A stretch of 64,000 bases of DNA. Source: an uncultured Holophagaceae bacterium. Its GTDB lineage: Bacteria > Acidobacteriota > Holophagae > Holophagales > Holophagaceae. Shown piece after piece: positions 51,561 to 59,741 of the stretch (within the stretch, counting starts at the first letter, position 1; each line of letters begins with the position of its first letter). Under the pieces are notes generated by a model. It was not told the DNA's origin. It ran no database searches and saw only the letters and a program-made list of their open reading frames with translations. Position numbers and translations under genes: made by a program. The stretch lies in assembly GCA_903863195.1 (NCBI GenBank), contig CAIPAY010000134.1, forward strand, positions 48,658 to 112,657. The letters are read 5' to 3'.

Positions 51561-52313
51561 CTATTGAGTTTTGCGAGCATCTTCTGGCAAGAGCAGCATT
51601 CGCAAGACTTCCTCCGCAATCTTAAGCCCCACGATGGCCGGCATGTAGGAAATCGTCCCCACAGGTCGCCGGACCCGGCCGGGGCCTCGGTGGGGCTCGA
51701 TGTCCACGGGATTAGCCGGGCGCTTGTTGTCGGCGGGCTCCAGGGAGTAGACGCAGCGGATGCCCTGAGTGATGCCGGCCTTGCGCAGCTCTTTGCGCAC
51801 CCGGGCGGCCAGGGGACAGAGCCGGGTCTCGCTGATGTCGCCGGCCCGCAGCAGGCTGCTGTCCAGGCGGCCCCCGGCCCCCATGGCCGAGATCAGGGGG
51901 AGGCCCTGCTGGTGGGCCGTGACCATGAGGGCCACCTTGCAGGTCATGGAGTCGATGGCGTCGATGGCCACGTCGGGGCAGGGCGTCAGCAGCGCCGGCA
52001 GCGTGTCTGTGTGGATGAAGGTCACCAGGGCCTCCACGTCGCAGTCGGGGTTGATGTCCCGCACCCGGGCCGCGGCCACCTCGGCCTTGGGCTGGCCCAG
52101 GGTCGAGCGCAGCGCGTAGAGCTGGCGGTTGAGGTTGCTGGGGCCGACGCCGTCGTGGTCCACCAGGCGCAGGTGGCCCACACCCGCCCGCGCCAGGGCC
52201 TCCACGGCGAAGGAACCCACGCCCCCCAGTCCGAACACAGTCACGCGCGCCTGGCGCAGCCGGTCCAGCGCCGCCTCGCCGAGCAGCAGCTCACTGCGGG
52301 AATACCACCTCAT
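51561..52313 (-). CDS. tcdA: tRNA threonylcarbamoyladenosine dehydratase (TcdA/CsdL)
   Basis: A 250-residue E1-like enzyme that uses ATP to cyclise t6A37 of tRNA. VFGLGGVGSFAVEALARAG is the nucleotide loop, LVDHDGVGPSNLNRQLYAL the conserved adenylation segment, and DAIDSMTCKVALM the family block. IRCVYSLEP and VGTISYMPAIVGL are the C-terminal TcdA marks. The ATG at 52313 overlaps the tatD stop (ATGA). No membrane segment is evident apart from the final helix. Confidence 0.93.
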   Translation of the reverse strand: MRWYSRSELLLGEAALDRLRQARVTVFGLGGVGSFAVEALARAGVGHLRLVDHDGVGPSNLNRQLYALRSTLGQPKAEVAAARVRDINPDCDVEALVTFIHTDTLPALLTPCPDVAIDAIDSMTCKVALMVTAHQQGLPLISAMGAGGRLDSSLLRAGDISETRLCPLAARVRKELRKAGITQGIRCVYSLEPADNKRPANPVDIEPHRGPGRVRRPVGTISYMPAIVGLKIAEEVLRMLLLPEDARKTQ

Positions 52314-53008
52314 GCCAGCCACTCCCTGAAGCACCGTTGCCCATTCTCCCAGGTCTGGGCCGCGAGGAGCTCCGGCTCGATCCTGCGCAGGGTGGCGGCG
52401 GCTGCAAGCACCTGCCGCAGCCCGACCCTGCCGTCGCTCTCCAGCAGCAGGCGGTCTGAAACCACGCTGCGCAGCGCCTCCAGAAGCTTTGGCCGATCCG
52501 ACGCCAGCAGATCCCCGGAGAAAGACAGATACACGCCCAGGCCCTGCAGCACCTGGGCGGTCTCCGGGCTGCCGGAGTACGCATGGATCAGCGCCCCCGC
52601 CTTAGGCACGCCTTCCTCCCGCAGCAAATCCAGGAGGCGTCCCCAGGCCTGCACCGCATGGATGGCCACGGGGCGCCCCAGGGTGTGCGCGAGGCGCAGC
52701 TGAGTCCGGAAGGCCGTCTCCTGCGCCGCCCGGTCCGCAGCCTGCCGACTGAAGTCCAGGCCGCACTCGCCGATGCCGCAGTGGTGGGTCCGCAGCAGTG
52801 CCTCCAGGCGCAGTTCCCACCCGGGTGCCGCCTCGGCTGCGAACCAAGGATGCAGGCCCAGCATGGGGATGACCTGCGCGTGGCCCGCCGCATGGGCCAG
52901 CACTGCCGCCCAGTCTGCCTCCTGCGTACCGCAGACCACGCGCCAGTGGTCGGGCTCAGGGCTTCCCGGTTGGGGCAGGTGGCTGTGGGCGTCGAAGAGG
53001 GGGTCCAT
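52310..53008 (-). CDS. TatD-family metal-dependent hydrolase/DNase
   Basis: A 232-residue TIM-barrel amidohydrolase. LFDAHSHLPQPG carries the first HxH metal site, GIGECGLDFS the metal-bridging Glu, AIHAVQAWG and IHAYSGSPE later metal His residues, and LESDGRVG the Asp. Family members include TatD DNase and D-aminoacyl-tRNA deacylase-like enzymes. The ATG at 53008 is chosen because similarity starts there. It is coupled to tcdA, the pair forming a small unit. Confidence 0.88.
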   Translation of the reverse strand: MDPLFDAHSHLPQPGSPEPDHWRVVCGTQEADWAAVLAHAAGHAQVIPMLGLHPWFAAEAAPGWELRLEALLRTHHCGIGECGLDFSRQAADRAAQETAFRTQLRLAHTLGRPVAIHAVQAWGRLLDLLREEGVPKAGALIHAYSGSPETAQVLQGLGVYLSFSGDLLASDRPKLLEALRSVVSDRLLLESDGRVGLRQVLAAAATLRRIEPELLAAQTWENGQRCFREWLA

Positions 53009-53104
53009 GGGGCGAGTCCTCTTCCAGAGTGCCCGAGGCAAGGGTGGTGGTTCCGGGAGGAAGTGAGCCCAGGTCCGGCCAGGCTCCCGGCGGCAAGGGG
53101 CGAA

Positions 53105-54130
53105 TTAGGGCTGCTGGCGCTTGATGCTCAGGACGAAATCATCCGGGAGCCCGCTGGCTTCAGGGTGACGCGTGGGGATCACATTCCGGTCGATCCCGCC
53201 CTTGAGGGTGTGGGCCAGGTCGTCGTACCAGACCTCATCCTCCAGATACCAGGAGTGCGACGCCATCCCGTTGATCACGGCGAAGGACCTTGCCTTGACC
53301 TCGGTGTAGCGCGGGCCGCAGTTCACATCGATGGCCTTCTCGTTGGTCGGCTTGTTGATGGGCATGCCCACCCGGCCCACGCGTGAGCTGATGTCGAGGT
53401 TCTTGACATTGGAGACGGCCAGCGCTTCGTCGTAGCCGCTGAAGTAGTTGGTGAGCCGCCCACAGTGCTGGAAGACCGGATCCATGTCGCCGCCGATGGC
53501 AAAGCACTGGGAAGAGACATCCGCTCCGAACAGGACCACCTGGCCAATGCACCAGTCGTTGGGGATCTGGCTCATGCGGGCGCTGTCCGCATTCCGGAAG
53601 GCCTCACGAAGGACATATCCGCCCATGGAGTGGGCCATGACATGGACCTTGATGGGGCAGCTCGTGGTGGAGAACAGGGCGAAGGGGAAGATGGCGCCTC
53701 CCACCAGTGCGCCAGCCGCCTGGCCCGCTTCATGGCGGTCGTAGGCGTAGGCCAACGCGGTCCCGCCAGTGGGCCAGTCGAACCCGATGACCATGCAGTC
53801 GAAGCCTCGCGCACGGAGTTCCTGTTCGGCCAGTCGCTGCCTCTTGAGGGCCTCCTTGGGGTCGGTGTTGTACCCGTGGACGAAGAAGACGACCTGGAAT
53901 TCCGTTCCTGGTGCCTTGCCCTCCTTGGCGTCCTCCACAATGGTCCGCAGCCAGGTTTGGACATCCTTCAAGGCGTCGGCTGGAAGGGGCTCATCGTCCG
54001 GGAGGCTTGATCCTTCTGTGCTCCAAGGTACCCGCAGATAGGAGGGTCGCCCCAGGCCTGTGCTGAATCGAAGGGTCTTCGTTTCCTTGTCCTTGACGGT
54101 GTCACGCAGGGAGAGGACGTAGCTGTGCAT
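53105..54130 (-). CDS. Alpha/beta hydrolase, DUF900-like
   Basis: A 341-residue soluble hydrolase. FFVHGYNTDPKEALKRQRLAE is the oxyanion-loop block of DUF900 proteins, MVIGFDWPTGG the next strand, and VMAHSMGGYVLREAF carries the nucleophile S168 (GxSxG, here AHSMGG). The catalytic His is probably H298 or near (GMASHSWYLED). The ATG at 54130 has GGAG upstream. Its promoter region is markedly AT-rich against the GC-rich surroundings, and the gene sits next to tRNA-Arg, so acquisition is possible. Substrate unknown. Confidence 0.82.
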   Translation of the reverse strand: MHSYVLSLRDTVKDKETKTLRFSTGLGRPSYLRVPWSTEGSSLPDDEPLPADALKDVQTWLRTIVEDAKEGKAPGTEFQVVFFVHGYNTDPKEALKRQRLAEQELRARGFDCMVIGFDWPTGGTALAYAYDRHEAGQAAGALVGGAIFPFALFSTTSCPIKVHVMAHSMGGYVLREAFRNADSARMSQIPNDWCIGQVVLFGADVSSQCFAIGGDMDPVFQHCGRLTNYFSGYDEALAVSNVKNLDISSRVGRVGMPINKPTNEKAIDVNCGPRYTEVKARSFAVINGMASHSWYLEDEVWYDDLAHTLKGGIDRNVIPTRHPEASGLPDDFVLSIKRQQP

Positions 54131-54433
54131 GGACAGCTCCAATGAGTGGTTTGGAAGGACGGAATGATCCTTGGCATTGCAACCCTAACGGAGTTTTATA
54201 TAGACATCAAGAATCTAGTCATTCATCAATAATTACTAGTCAACTGTATTCAAATCAAAAGAAATAAGACGAATGACATGGGCATGTCCAGAATTTTTTC
54301 ATGTCCCCACGGCCTCCATGGGCCTCCCCAATCCTGTCCGATTCGCGGGGGGCAAGTGCTCAGGCACTCTGACGGTGGGGGGGCGAACCTCCCCCGGTCC
54401 AAATCGATCCAGATTTCGGGCCCGGAGGCTGAG
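54131..54433. other. AT-rich intergenic region between hydrolase and tRNA-Arg
   Basis: No gene is supported in these 303 bases. About 54180-54285 is strongly AT-rich and holds a TATAAA -10 box on the minus strand (54195-54200) for the hydrolase. At 54283-54296 is ATGTCCAGAATTTT, shared with 8101-8114. A G-run hairpin (GGGGG...CCCCC) lies near 54378-54399. Confidence 0.6.
54195..54200 (-). promoter_or_regulatory. Possible -10 box of the hydrolase gene
   Basis: TATAAA on the minus strand, about 65 bases before the hydrolase ATG, within an AT-rich segment. No convincing -35 is placed 16-18 bases upstream. Confidence 0.35.
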
Positions 54434-54509
54434 TGGTGGTCCCGGCGGGAATTGAACCCACGACCTACCGCTTAGGAGGCGGTCGCTCTATCCGCTGAGC
54501 TACGGGACC
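54434..54509 (-). tRNA. tRNA-Arg (anticodon CCT)
   Basis: The minus strand gives acceptor stem GGTCCCG with CGGGACC, D-arm TAGCTCAGCGGATAGAGC, anticodon arm CCGC-CTCCTAA-GCGG with CCT, and T-arm GTGGGTTCAATTCCCGC. The CCA end is encoded (54434-54436). It reads AGG codons. tRNA-Arg genes are frequent integration sites, but no integrase or duplicated tRNA end was seen here. Confidence 0.96.
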
Positions 54510-54526
54510 TGCAGGCTGCAGCGCTC

Positions 54527-54532
54527 ATTCTA
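54527..54532 (-). promoter_or_regulatory. TAGAAT -10 box upstream of tRNA-Arg
   Basis: TAGAAT on the minus strand, 17 bases from the tRNA 5' end, overlapping the stop of the upstream membrane protein gene. The -35 is poor. Confidence 0.45.
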
Positions 54533-55096
54533 GCGTGTTATCGGGGTCGTCGCGGGGGGCGGCACCGGTGGGGCCGGGACCAGGAGCTTCCGCCCGCCCC
54601 AGGCCAGGCCGCCCACCAGCAGCAACCACCCGATAGGCGAGCGGGCGGCGATGCGCAGGTCCTGCCAGGAGGGCAGGGCCGCGAAGACCAGGTTCGCGAG
54701 CAGGAAGACCATGCCCGCCTCGGGCCAGCCGAATTCAGGGCTCGCGCCCAGCCGCCAGCGGAAGAGCCCGTAGGCCAGGGGCAGCAGCAGCAGAGGCGCG
54801 AGGCCGATGAAGAAGGCGTTGTACCAGCGGAGGTTGCCCAGGGCCACGGAACCGAGCACGTAGCCGCGCCCCTCCCGCCGCGGCAGCACCGTGAAGCGGA
54901 GGGGCTGGCCATTGAGGGTGGTAGCCACCAGCCAGTGACAGAGCTCGTGGCAGAAGGTCCCGGGCAGGGCCAGCAGGGACACCAGCCAGAAGGAGCGCCG
55001 GGCCTGGTTCAGCAGCCAGAGCATCCCGGCCATGGCCGCGAGGTAGCCCAGCGCGACGTTGCGGTTGCCCCCCCCGAGTCCCCAGATGTGCTCCAT
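54530..55096 (-). CDS. M50-like membrane metalloprotease-related protein
   Basis: A 188-residue membrane protein with about four to five helices. FCHELCHWLVATTLNG near residues 49-64 is an HExxH site inside a helix, as in site-2 proteases and their DUF3267-like relatives. VLGSVALGNLRWYNAFFIGLAPLLL may be the second conserved region. The expected distal Asp (LDG) motif is not evident, so activity is uncertain. Either ATG at 55129 or 55096 is possible; GGGAGG lies 11 bases before the latter. It ends next to the tRNA-Arg promoter. Confidence 0.65.
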   Translation of the reverse strand: MEHIWGLGGGNRNVALGYLAAMAGMLWLLNQARRSFWLVSLLALPGTFCHELCHWLVATTLNGQPLRFTVLPRREGRGYVLGSVALGNLRWYNAFFIGLAPLLLLPLAYGLFRWRLGASPEFGWPEAGMVFLLANLVFAALPSWQDLRIAARSPIGWLLLVGGLAWGGRKLLVPAPPVPPPATTPITR

Positions 55097-55200
55097 CGCC
55101 AAGCCGGCCTCCCGGCTCCATTGGAGCATTCCCGCCGCTCTCCCTGCACCTAAAGGGAGCCGTTCTTGCGATGATGGAGTCCCCCCCCCCCGAGGTCCCC

Positions 55201-55626
55201 ATGTCCCGTGCGCAGCTCAAGGATGAAGTCTTCATGAACATGGCGCTGGAGCTGAGCCGCCTCGGCACCTGCTGTCGCCTGAAGGTGGGCTCGGTGCTGC
55301 TGCGGGCCGATGGCGGCATCGCCGCGGCGGGCTTCAATGGCGCCCTGCCGGGCATGGCCCACTGCACGCCGGACACCTGCAAGCCGGGGCAGCGCTGCCT
55401 GCACACCAGCCACGCGGAGGAGAACGCCCTGGGCTTCTGCGACGGCCCTGTGGCCACGGCTTACGTCACCCACGAGCCCTGCCTCATCTGCTGCCGGGCG
55501 CTGGTGCGGCGTGGGGTGCGGCGGGTGGTTTACCAGCATCCCTACACCAGCATCGCCGAGCAGGAGCGGGCCGAGCGCCAGCACATCCTCGAGCACTTCG
55601 GCGTGGCCTGGGAACAGCTGGGTTGA
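55201..55626 (+). CDS. dCMP deaminase-like protein (ComEB type)
   Basis: A 141-residue cytidine/deoxycytidylate deaminase-fold enzyme. HTSHAEENA has the zinc His and catalytic Glu (H71, E73) and EPCLICCRAL the two zinc cysteines (C94, C97), the CDA motif PCxxC. CCRLKVGSVLLRADGGI and AAGFNGALPGMAHC are the dCMP-deaminase/ComEB blocks. It likely converts dCMP to dUMP for dTTP synthesis. The ATG at 55201 is preferred over two earlier starts because of GAGG upstream. Confidence 0.88.
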   Translation: MSRAQLKDEVFMNMALELSRLGTCCRLKVGSVLLRADGGIAAAGFNGALPGMAHCTPDTCKPGQRCLHTSHAEENALGFCDGPVATAYVTHEPCLICCRALVRRGVRRVVYQHPYTSIAEQERAERQHILEHFGVAWEQLG

Positions 55627-55658
55627 AGCCGGGTCCCAACGGTGCCCCTGGAGCAAGC

Positions 55659-56603
55659 CTAGATCCCCCCCAGCTCCCAGGCGGCGCCGGGGTCCACATC
55701 GATGGCCACCTCGGTGCCGTCATCCAGGACCAGCATGGGCGGGTCGCCGGGTCGCAGGTCGACGATGGTGCGTCCCAGCAGCCGCTCCCGGCGGCCGTGG
55801 TGCCAGGGGATGCCCACCGGGTAGGTGCGGCGGTAGGCGTCCAGGGGCTCCTCTAGGCAGTGGCAGAGGTAGGTCAGGGCTGAGTGCAGGGCTGAGTCAA
55901 AGCCCTGCGGGGGCTCCGGGTCCAGGCCCGCCGCAGCCAGCAGGACCTCGCCGGGGCTTCGGCCCCCGGTCGTTTCGGTGGCCCAGTGCCGGCGCCCTCC
56001 AGGGGCCGCGCCCCGGAGGATCACAGGGCGGCCGTGGTGGATCCCGAGCCAGAGCGAGACCAGGCCGCAGGGGCCGGTCTCTTCCAGGTCCGGCGCGGTC
56101 TGGGCGTCATCGTGGAAGACCACGGCCCGCAGGGGCAGCCACTCGAAGGCCTCTGCCACCTTGGCGCCGGCGGGACCCGGGAGCCTGCGATGGAGCTGGG
56201 CAACGGCCTCGGCGAAGGTCTGCCGGAGGCCCGCCAGGCTGAGGACGCCCTCTGGGAGACCCAGCCCCGTCAGGGCCAGAGGCGGCTCGTGCCAGTCCAC
56301 GGCCATGGCCGGCACCAGCTGCTGGAACAGGATGAGCGCGGGATCCCAGTCCCAGTGCCGGGCTGGCTCGTAGCCGAGCTCGCGGCAGAGGTCGAACCAG
56401 GCCCGGGCAGGCGCAGCCATGCCCAGCTCATAGACCGAGCGGCCATCGAGGAAGATCTCACTGCCGGATCCCTGGGGCGACTCCCGGCGGGTGAGGCCCA
56501 CTTCGTGCCGCCCCAGCGTGGCCAGGGTGGTCTCGTGGTAGGGATGATCCTCCTGCCGGAGCACCTTCAGCGGCGCGCCTAGTATCCACCCCTCCAGAGT
56601 CAT
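55659..56603 (-). CDS. Soluble protein of unknown function
   Basis: A 314-residue protein I do not recognise. It has no signal or membrane segment. The middle is rich in Leu, Ala and His with short motifs such as AVVFHDDAQTAPDLEE and LGIHHGRPVILRG, and the end is DLRPGDPPMLVLDDGTEVAIDV. The ATG at 56603 has GGGGAG eight bases upstream. It lies just downstream of the SpoIID-domain gene on the same strand, after an 80-base gap, so co-transcription is possible. Composition matches its neighbours. Confidence 0.7.
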   Translation of the reverse strand: MTLEGWILGAPLKVLRQEDHPYHETTLATLGRHEVGLTRRESPQGSGSEIFLDGRSVYELGMAAPARAWFDLCRELGYEPARHWDWDPALILFQQLVPAMAVDWHEPPLALTGLGLPEGVLSLAGLRQTFAEAVAQLHRRLPGPAGAKVAEAFEWLPLRAVVFHDDAQTAPDLEETGPCGLVSLWLGIHHGRPVILRGAAPGGRRHWATETTGGRSPGEVLLAAAGLDPEPPQGFDSALHSALTYLCHCLEEPLDAYRRTYPVGIPWHHGRRERLLGRTIVDLRPGDPPMLVLDDGTEVAIDVDPGAAWELGGI

Positions 56604-56682
56604 GCCCGGTCTCCCCATGAAGGAAACCTCGGGCATCCCGCCCCGGGCGTCAATGGTCTGAACTGGGGTAGGTTGCCCGACG

Positions 56683-58788
56683 TCAATCGACCCGCTGGAG
56701 TGTCATGCCCGGGTAGTAGTGCTGGAGGATCTGCTGGAACGGAGTGCCTTCCAGGGCCATGCCGTAGGCGCCGGTCTGGCACATGCCCAGGCCGTGTCCC
56801 CAGCCCCGGCCATAGAAGATCCAGCGGCGCTTGGCCCCGTGGCCCACGGTGAGCCAGCGGAAGACGTTGTCCTTGAGGCCCAGGAGGCCCCGGATGTGCA
56901 TGCCCCGCACCCGGTGGGAGGCGCCCCGGGTGTCCACCAGAGTCAGATCCAGCACCCGGCCCTCGTCGTTGTAGTCGGCCTTGAGCTCGCGGATTCCCGG
57001 CACCTTGATGCGCCGGCTCACACTGGCTAGCAGCTCGGACTCGCTGTATTCGACGCGCCAGTGGGCCGTTGGGTTGTAGCGGTCCCAGGCGGCGCCATCG
57101 GGGTCCAGGCGGCGCACCAACACCTGGGCGGGGCCGGCTTCGCTACTGATCCACTTGAGCCGGTCGCCCACCTGGATGTCGGTCTTGGGCAGCAGGCGGA
57201 GGCCGCCGTCCGGGCCCTCCTCCGCCAGGAGCACCGTGGCTGCCAGCGGCAGGGGTTCCGGTCCCCCGCGCTTGCGCCGGACCTGGCCGTCCAGCAGCAG
57301 GGAGCCCTCGTTGGGGGTGAAGGGCTCCAGCTCCAGCCAGAGGCGCCCCAGGACCTGGAGGGCCTGGCGGAGGGAGATGGGCTCCTCGGCGGCCCAGGCG
57401 GCGGCGGGCACCACGCCCCGCCGGGTCAGGAAGGCGGCCAGCAGGCGATCCTGGGGGAGACTGGCGGGCAGGAAGTAGGCCGCGTCCTGGGGCCGCTCCT
57501 GGCCCTCCACCAGCCGCTGGAAGCCGAAGGCCCGGGCCAGGGCCAGGAAGAGGTGCCCCTGCCCCGCCACGGGGCTGGGGTCCAGGGCCAGCCGCTGCTG
57601 GAGCAGCCGCACAGGCTGGCTGAGCTCGGCTGGGGTGGCGGGCCGGGCTAGGCGCTCCCCGGCCAGCCACTCGGGGGGCAGCCCCGCGGAGGCCAGGCGC
57701 AGCAGCTCCCAGGTGAGCCAGGGCTGCTGGATTTCCGAAGTGATGGGGAGGCCCGCGGCGAAGGGCAGGGTCAGGGGCCGCTCGGGGTAGCAGGCGGCCG
57801 CCCGGAGGTAGGGGGCGTTGCCGCCGAAGACATGGGCCACATCGGTGGTGTGGCCGCCGCAGTTCGCCATGAAGAGGGCCTGGATGGGCTTGCCGCCATA
57901 GGTGGCGAACAGGCCTTCCGTCTCCTGGATGGCGCGGTCCGTGAGGGCCTGCTCACCGTCCCGGCCACCATAGACCTGGTCGGAGACGGTGTCGCCCATG
58001 TCGAAGCCGTCCGCGGCCCGCTTGCCGCGGTTGGCCACGGCATAGGTCCGGGCCGCCACGGCCTGGGCCTTGAGGGCCTCCAGGGCCGGGAACTCCCAGG
58101 CGCCCATCTCCTTGGGCACTACGCCGCGCAGGTAGGTCTCCAGGTCCAGGGTGTTCACGACGGTCAGGCGCCCCTGGGCGTTCGGCAGGATCTCCACCTT
58201 GCCCCGGTAGCGGCCCTTGCCCTGGAGGCTGGTGAGCTCGCCGGTGGGCTTCAGCCAGACGCCCGCCTGGGGCAGGGGCCGGCGCTCGTAGCGGTCGGTG
58301 ATGGCATACAGGGCGCGACCCTTCCGGGGCGATCCGGGGCGCTGCTCCGAGGCCACCCACAGCTCGTCGAAGCCCAGGTCCTGCAGCTTCTGCAGCACCG
58401 GCTCGGCCTCCCGCACCTCCGGGAAGTGGCCGGTGACCACGCGCCAGGTCTCGGCATCCGGAACCTTGATCTGGTCAGGCGCCTCACCCAGGCTCCGGAG
58501 GCGCTTCAGCAGATCCTGGGCTTCGGCGGCCTCGAGGGGGCGGCCCACCTGGATGCGGTATTCGTTGGTGGCATCGGAGACGCCCCGGCTGTCCCACCAG
58601 ATGCGCAGCTTCTCCTCCGGCGCCAGGCTGAACAGGCGCTTCCCGGCCCGGTCACAGACCTGGCCGCCCCCTTCCAGTGAGACGATCCACTCGACCGCCT
58701 GGGTGTCGAGCCCGATGCGCAGCGGCGGCTGGGCCGCGCGCAGGGGCGAGAGGGACAGGACCAGGGCGGGAATGAGGAGGGCCTTCAT
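56683..58788 (-). CDS. SpoIID/LytB-domain protein with SPOR-like region
   Basis: A 701-residue exported protein with a signal peptide of about 20 residues (ALLIPALVLSLSPLRAA). Residues about 77-146 hold two SPOR-like repeats (YRIQVGRPLEAAEAQDLLKRL; WRVVTGHFPEVREAEPVLQKL) that may bind peptidoglycan. The SpoIID domain is at about 208-320: TLDLETYLRGVVPKEMGAWE and LKAQAVAARTYAVANRG, then CGGHTTDV. SpoIID is a lytic transglycosylase in Bacillus; relatives occur in non-sporulating bacteria. A large C-terminal extension is uncharacterised. Its ATG overlaps the serine-hydrolase stop (ATGA). Confidence 0.87.
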   Translation of the reverse strand: MKALLIPALVLSLSPLRAAQPPLRIGLDTQAVEWIVSLEGGGQVCDRAGKRLFSLAPEEKLRIWWDSRGVSDATNEYRIQVGRPLEAAEAQDLLKRLRSLGEAPDQIKVPDAETWRVVTGHFPEVREAEPVLQKLQDLGFDELWVASEQRPGSPRKGRALYAITDRYERRPLPQAGVWLKPTGELTSLQGKGRYRGKVEILPNAQGRLTVVNTLDLETYLRGVVPKEMGAWEFPALEALKAQAVAARTYAVANRGKRAADGFDMGDTVSDQVYGGRDGEQALTDRAIQETEGLFATYGGKPIQALFMANCGGHTTDVAHVFGGNAPYLRAAACYPERPLTLPFAAGLPITSEIQQPWLTWELLRLASAGLPPEWLAGERLARPATPAELSQPVRLLQQRLALDPSPVAGQGHLFLALARAFGFQRLVEGQERPQDAAYFLPASLPQDRLLAAFLTRRGVVPAAAWAAEEPISLRQALQVLGRLWLELEPFTPNEGSLLLDGQVRRKRGGPEPLPLAATVLLAEEGPDGGLRLLPKTDIQVGDRLKWISSEAGPAQVLVRRLDPDGAAWDRYNPTAHWRVEYSESELLASVSRRIKVPGIRELKADYNDEGRVLDLTLVDTRGASHRVRGMHIRGLLGLKDNVFRWLTVGHGAKRRWIFYGRGWGHGLGMCQTGAYGMALEGTPFQQILQHYYPGMTLQRVD

Positions 58789-59741
58789 GGGCGGAATTGT
58801 CCCACGAAACGAGCGAGGGCCTGCCAGCGGCGGGCCCGCAGGCTCTCGGCACCGAGCAGCTCCCCGTCGGGGCCCCGGCGGTGCGTGAGCAGGGCGAGAC
58901 AGGCTTGATCGGCGGGTCGGAAGAACAGGGCGGGGCCCGTGTAGCCCAGGTGAACCCACCAGCCGGAGGGCGGGCCGGGCTCGGACGCAGTGGGGGGCGC
59001 GGGGTCGGCCGCGGCCTCGGTGGGATCCTCGAGGACCTCGAGGCCGAAACCCAGCGGAAGATGGGACAGCAGCTGTCCAAAAGAGCCCGGATCTGCCGGA
59101 AGCACCTGGAGGCCAAGGCCCCAGCAGGCGCCCTGCTCGCCGGGGGCGGTCCCCACGGCCATGCGACGCGGCCAGCCCGCGGCGACCCAGCGGGCTAGGG
59201 CGGCGCGCAGCTGGGGGGCCGTGGTGCCGAAGCCCGCGTGGCCGCGCATGCCGGCCCGGGCGTTGGCGTCGTGGGGCAGGTGCAGGCCGCGCGGGGGCGG
59301 AGCCGTGCCGGTGGCGAGGGTCCAGGCCTCGGCATCGGGAGCGTCGGGAACCTCGGCGGGGGCCTCCGTCCAGGGGGCCGGGCTCAGCCCGGAGGCCGCG
59401 CCCAGCCGCAGGAAGGGCACGCCGGTCCCGGCCTCCAGCAGCTCGCCGAGCAGACGGTAGTTGAGGTCGGAGTAGGCGGCCAGCCCGGGCGTCGCAGAGC
59501 GGAGCAGGGGATGCTCAGGCACCGGCCGCCGCAGCTGCAGGGCCACGGCCTCGCCGGTGTAAGGCCGCCAGGGTGGCAGTCCCGAGCTATGCGACAGCAG
59601 CTGGCGGACAGTCAGCGGCTCAGGCCGGTCGTGGAAGCCCAGGGACCAGCGCCGGTCCGCGTCCAGATCCAGGAAGGCCAGCGCCAGCGGCGCCGTTACC
59701 AGCGGCTTGGCGAGGGAGGCGAGGTCGTAGAACCGGCTCAC
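58785..59741 (-). CDS. Beta-lactamase/esterase-family serine hydrolase, short N-terminus
   Basis: A 318-residue class C beta-lactamase-like hydrolase. The active SxxK is FYDLASLAKPLVTA with S9 and K12, VRQLLSHSSGLPPW is the usual next block, and AAYSDLNYRLLG takes the YxN position. A typical family member has 40-60 residues before SxxK; here the GTG start overlaps the oxidoreductase stop (GTGA) and leaves only eight. It has no signal peptide, so a cytoplasmic esterase or peptidase is likelier than a wall enzyme. It is coupled on both sides. Confidence 0.8.
   Translation of the reverse strand: MSRFYDLASLAKPLVTAPLALAFLDLDADRRWSLGFHDRPEPLTVRQLLSHSSGLPPWRPYTGEAVALQLRRPVPEHPLLRSATPGLAAYSDLNYRLLGELLEAGTGVPFLRLGAASGLSPAPWTEAPAEVPDAPDAEAWTLATGTAPPPRGLHLPHDANARAGMRGHAGFGTTAPQLRAALARWVAAGWPRRMAVGTAPGEQGACWGLGLQVLPADPGSFGQLLSHLPLGFGLEVLEDPTEAAADPAPPTASEPGPPSGWWVHLGYTGPALFFRPADQACLALLTHRRGPDGELLGAESLRARRWQALARFVGQFRP

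Noticed and set aside
54378..54399. G-run/C-run hairpin as tRNA-Arg terminator
   Set aside because: No U-tract on the tRNA strand and the stem is imperfect; left unassigned.
54434..54509. tRNA-Arg as an occupied attachment site for a genomic island
   Set aside because: No integrase, no duplicated tRNA 3' end and no mobility genes are present within the window.
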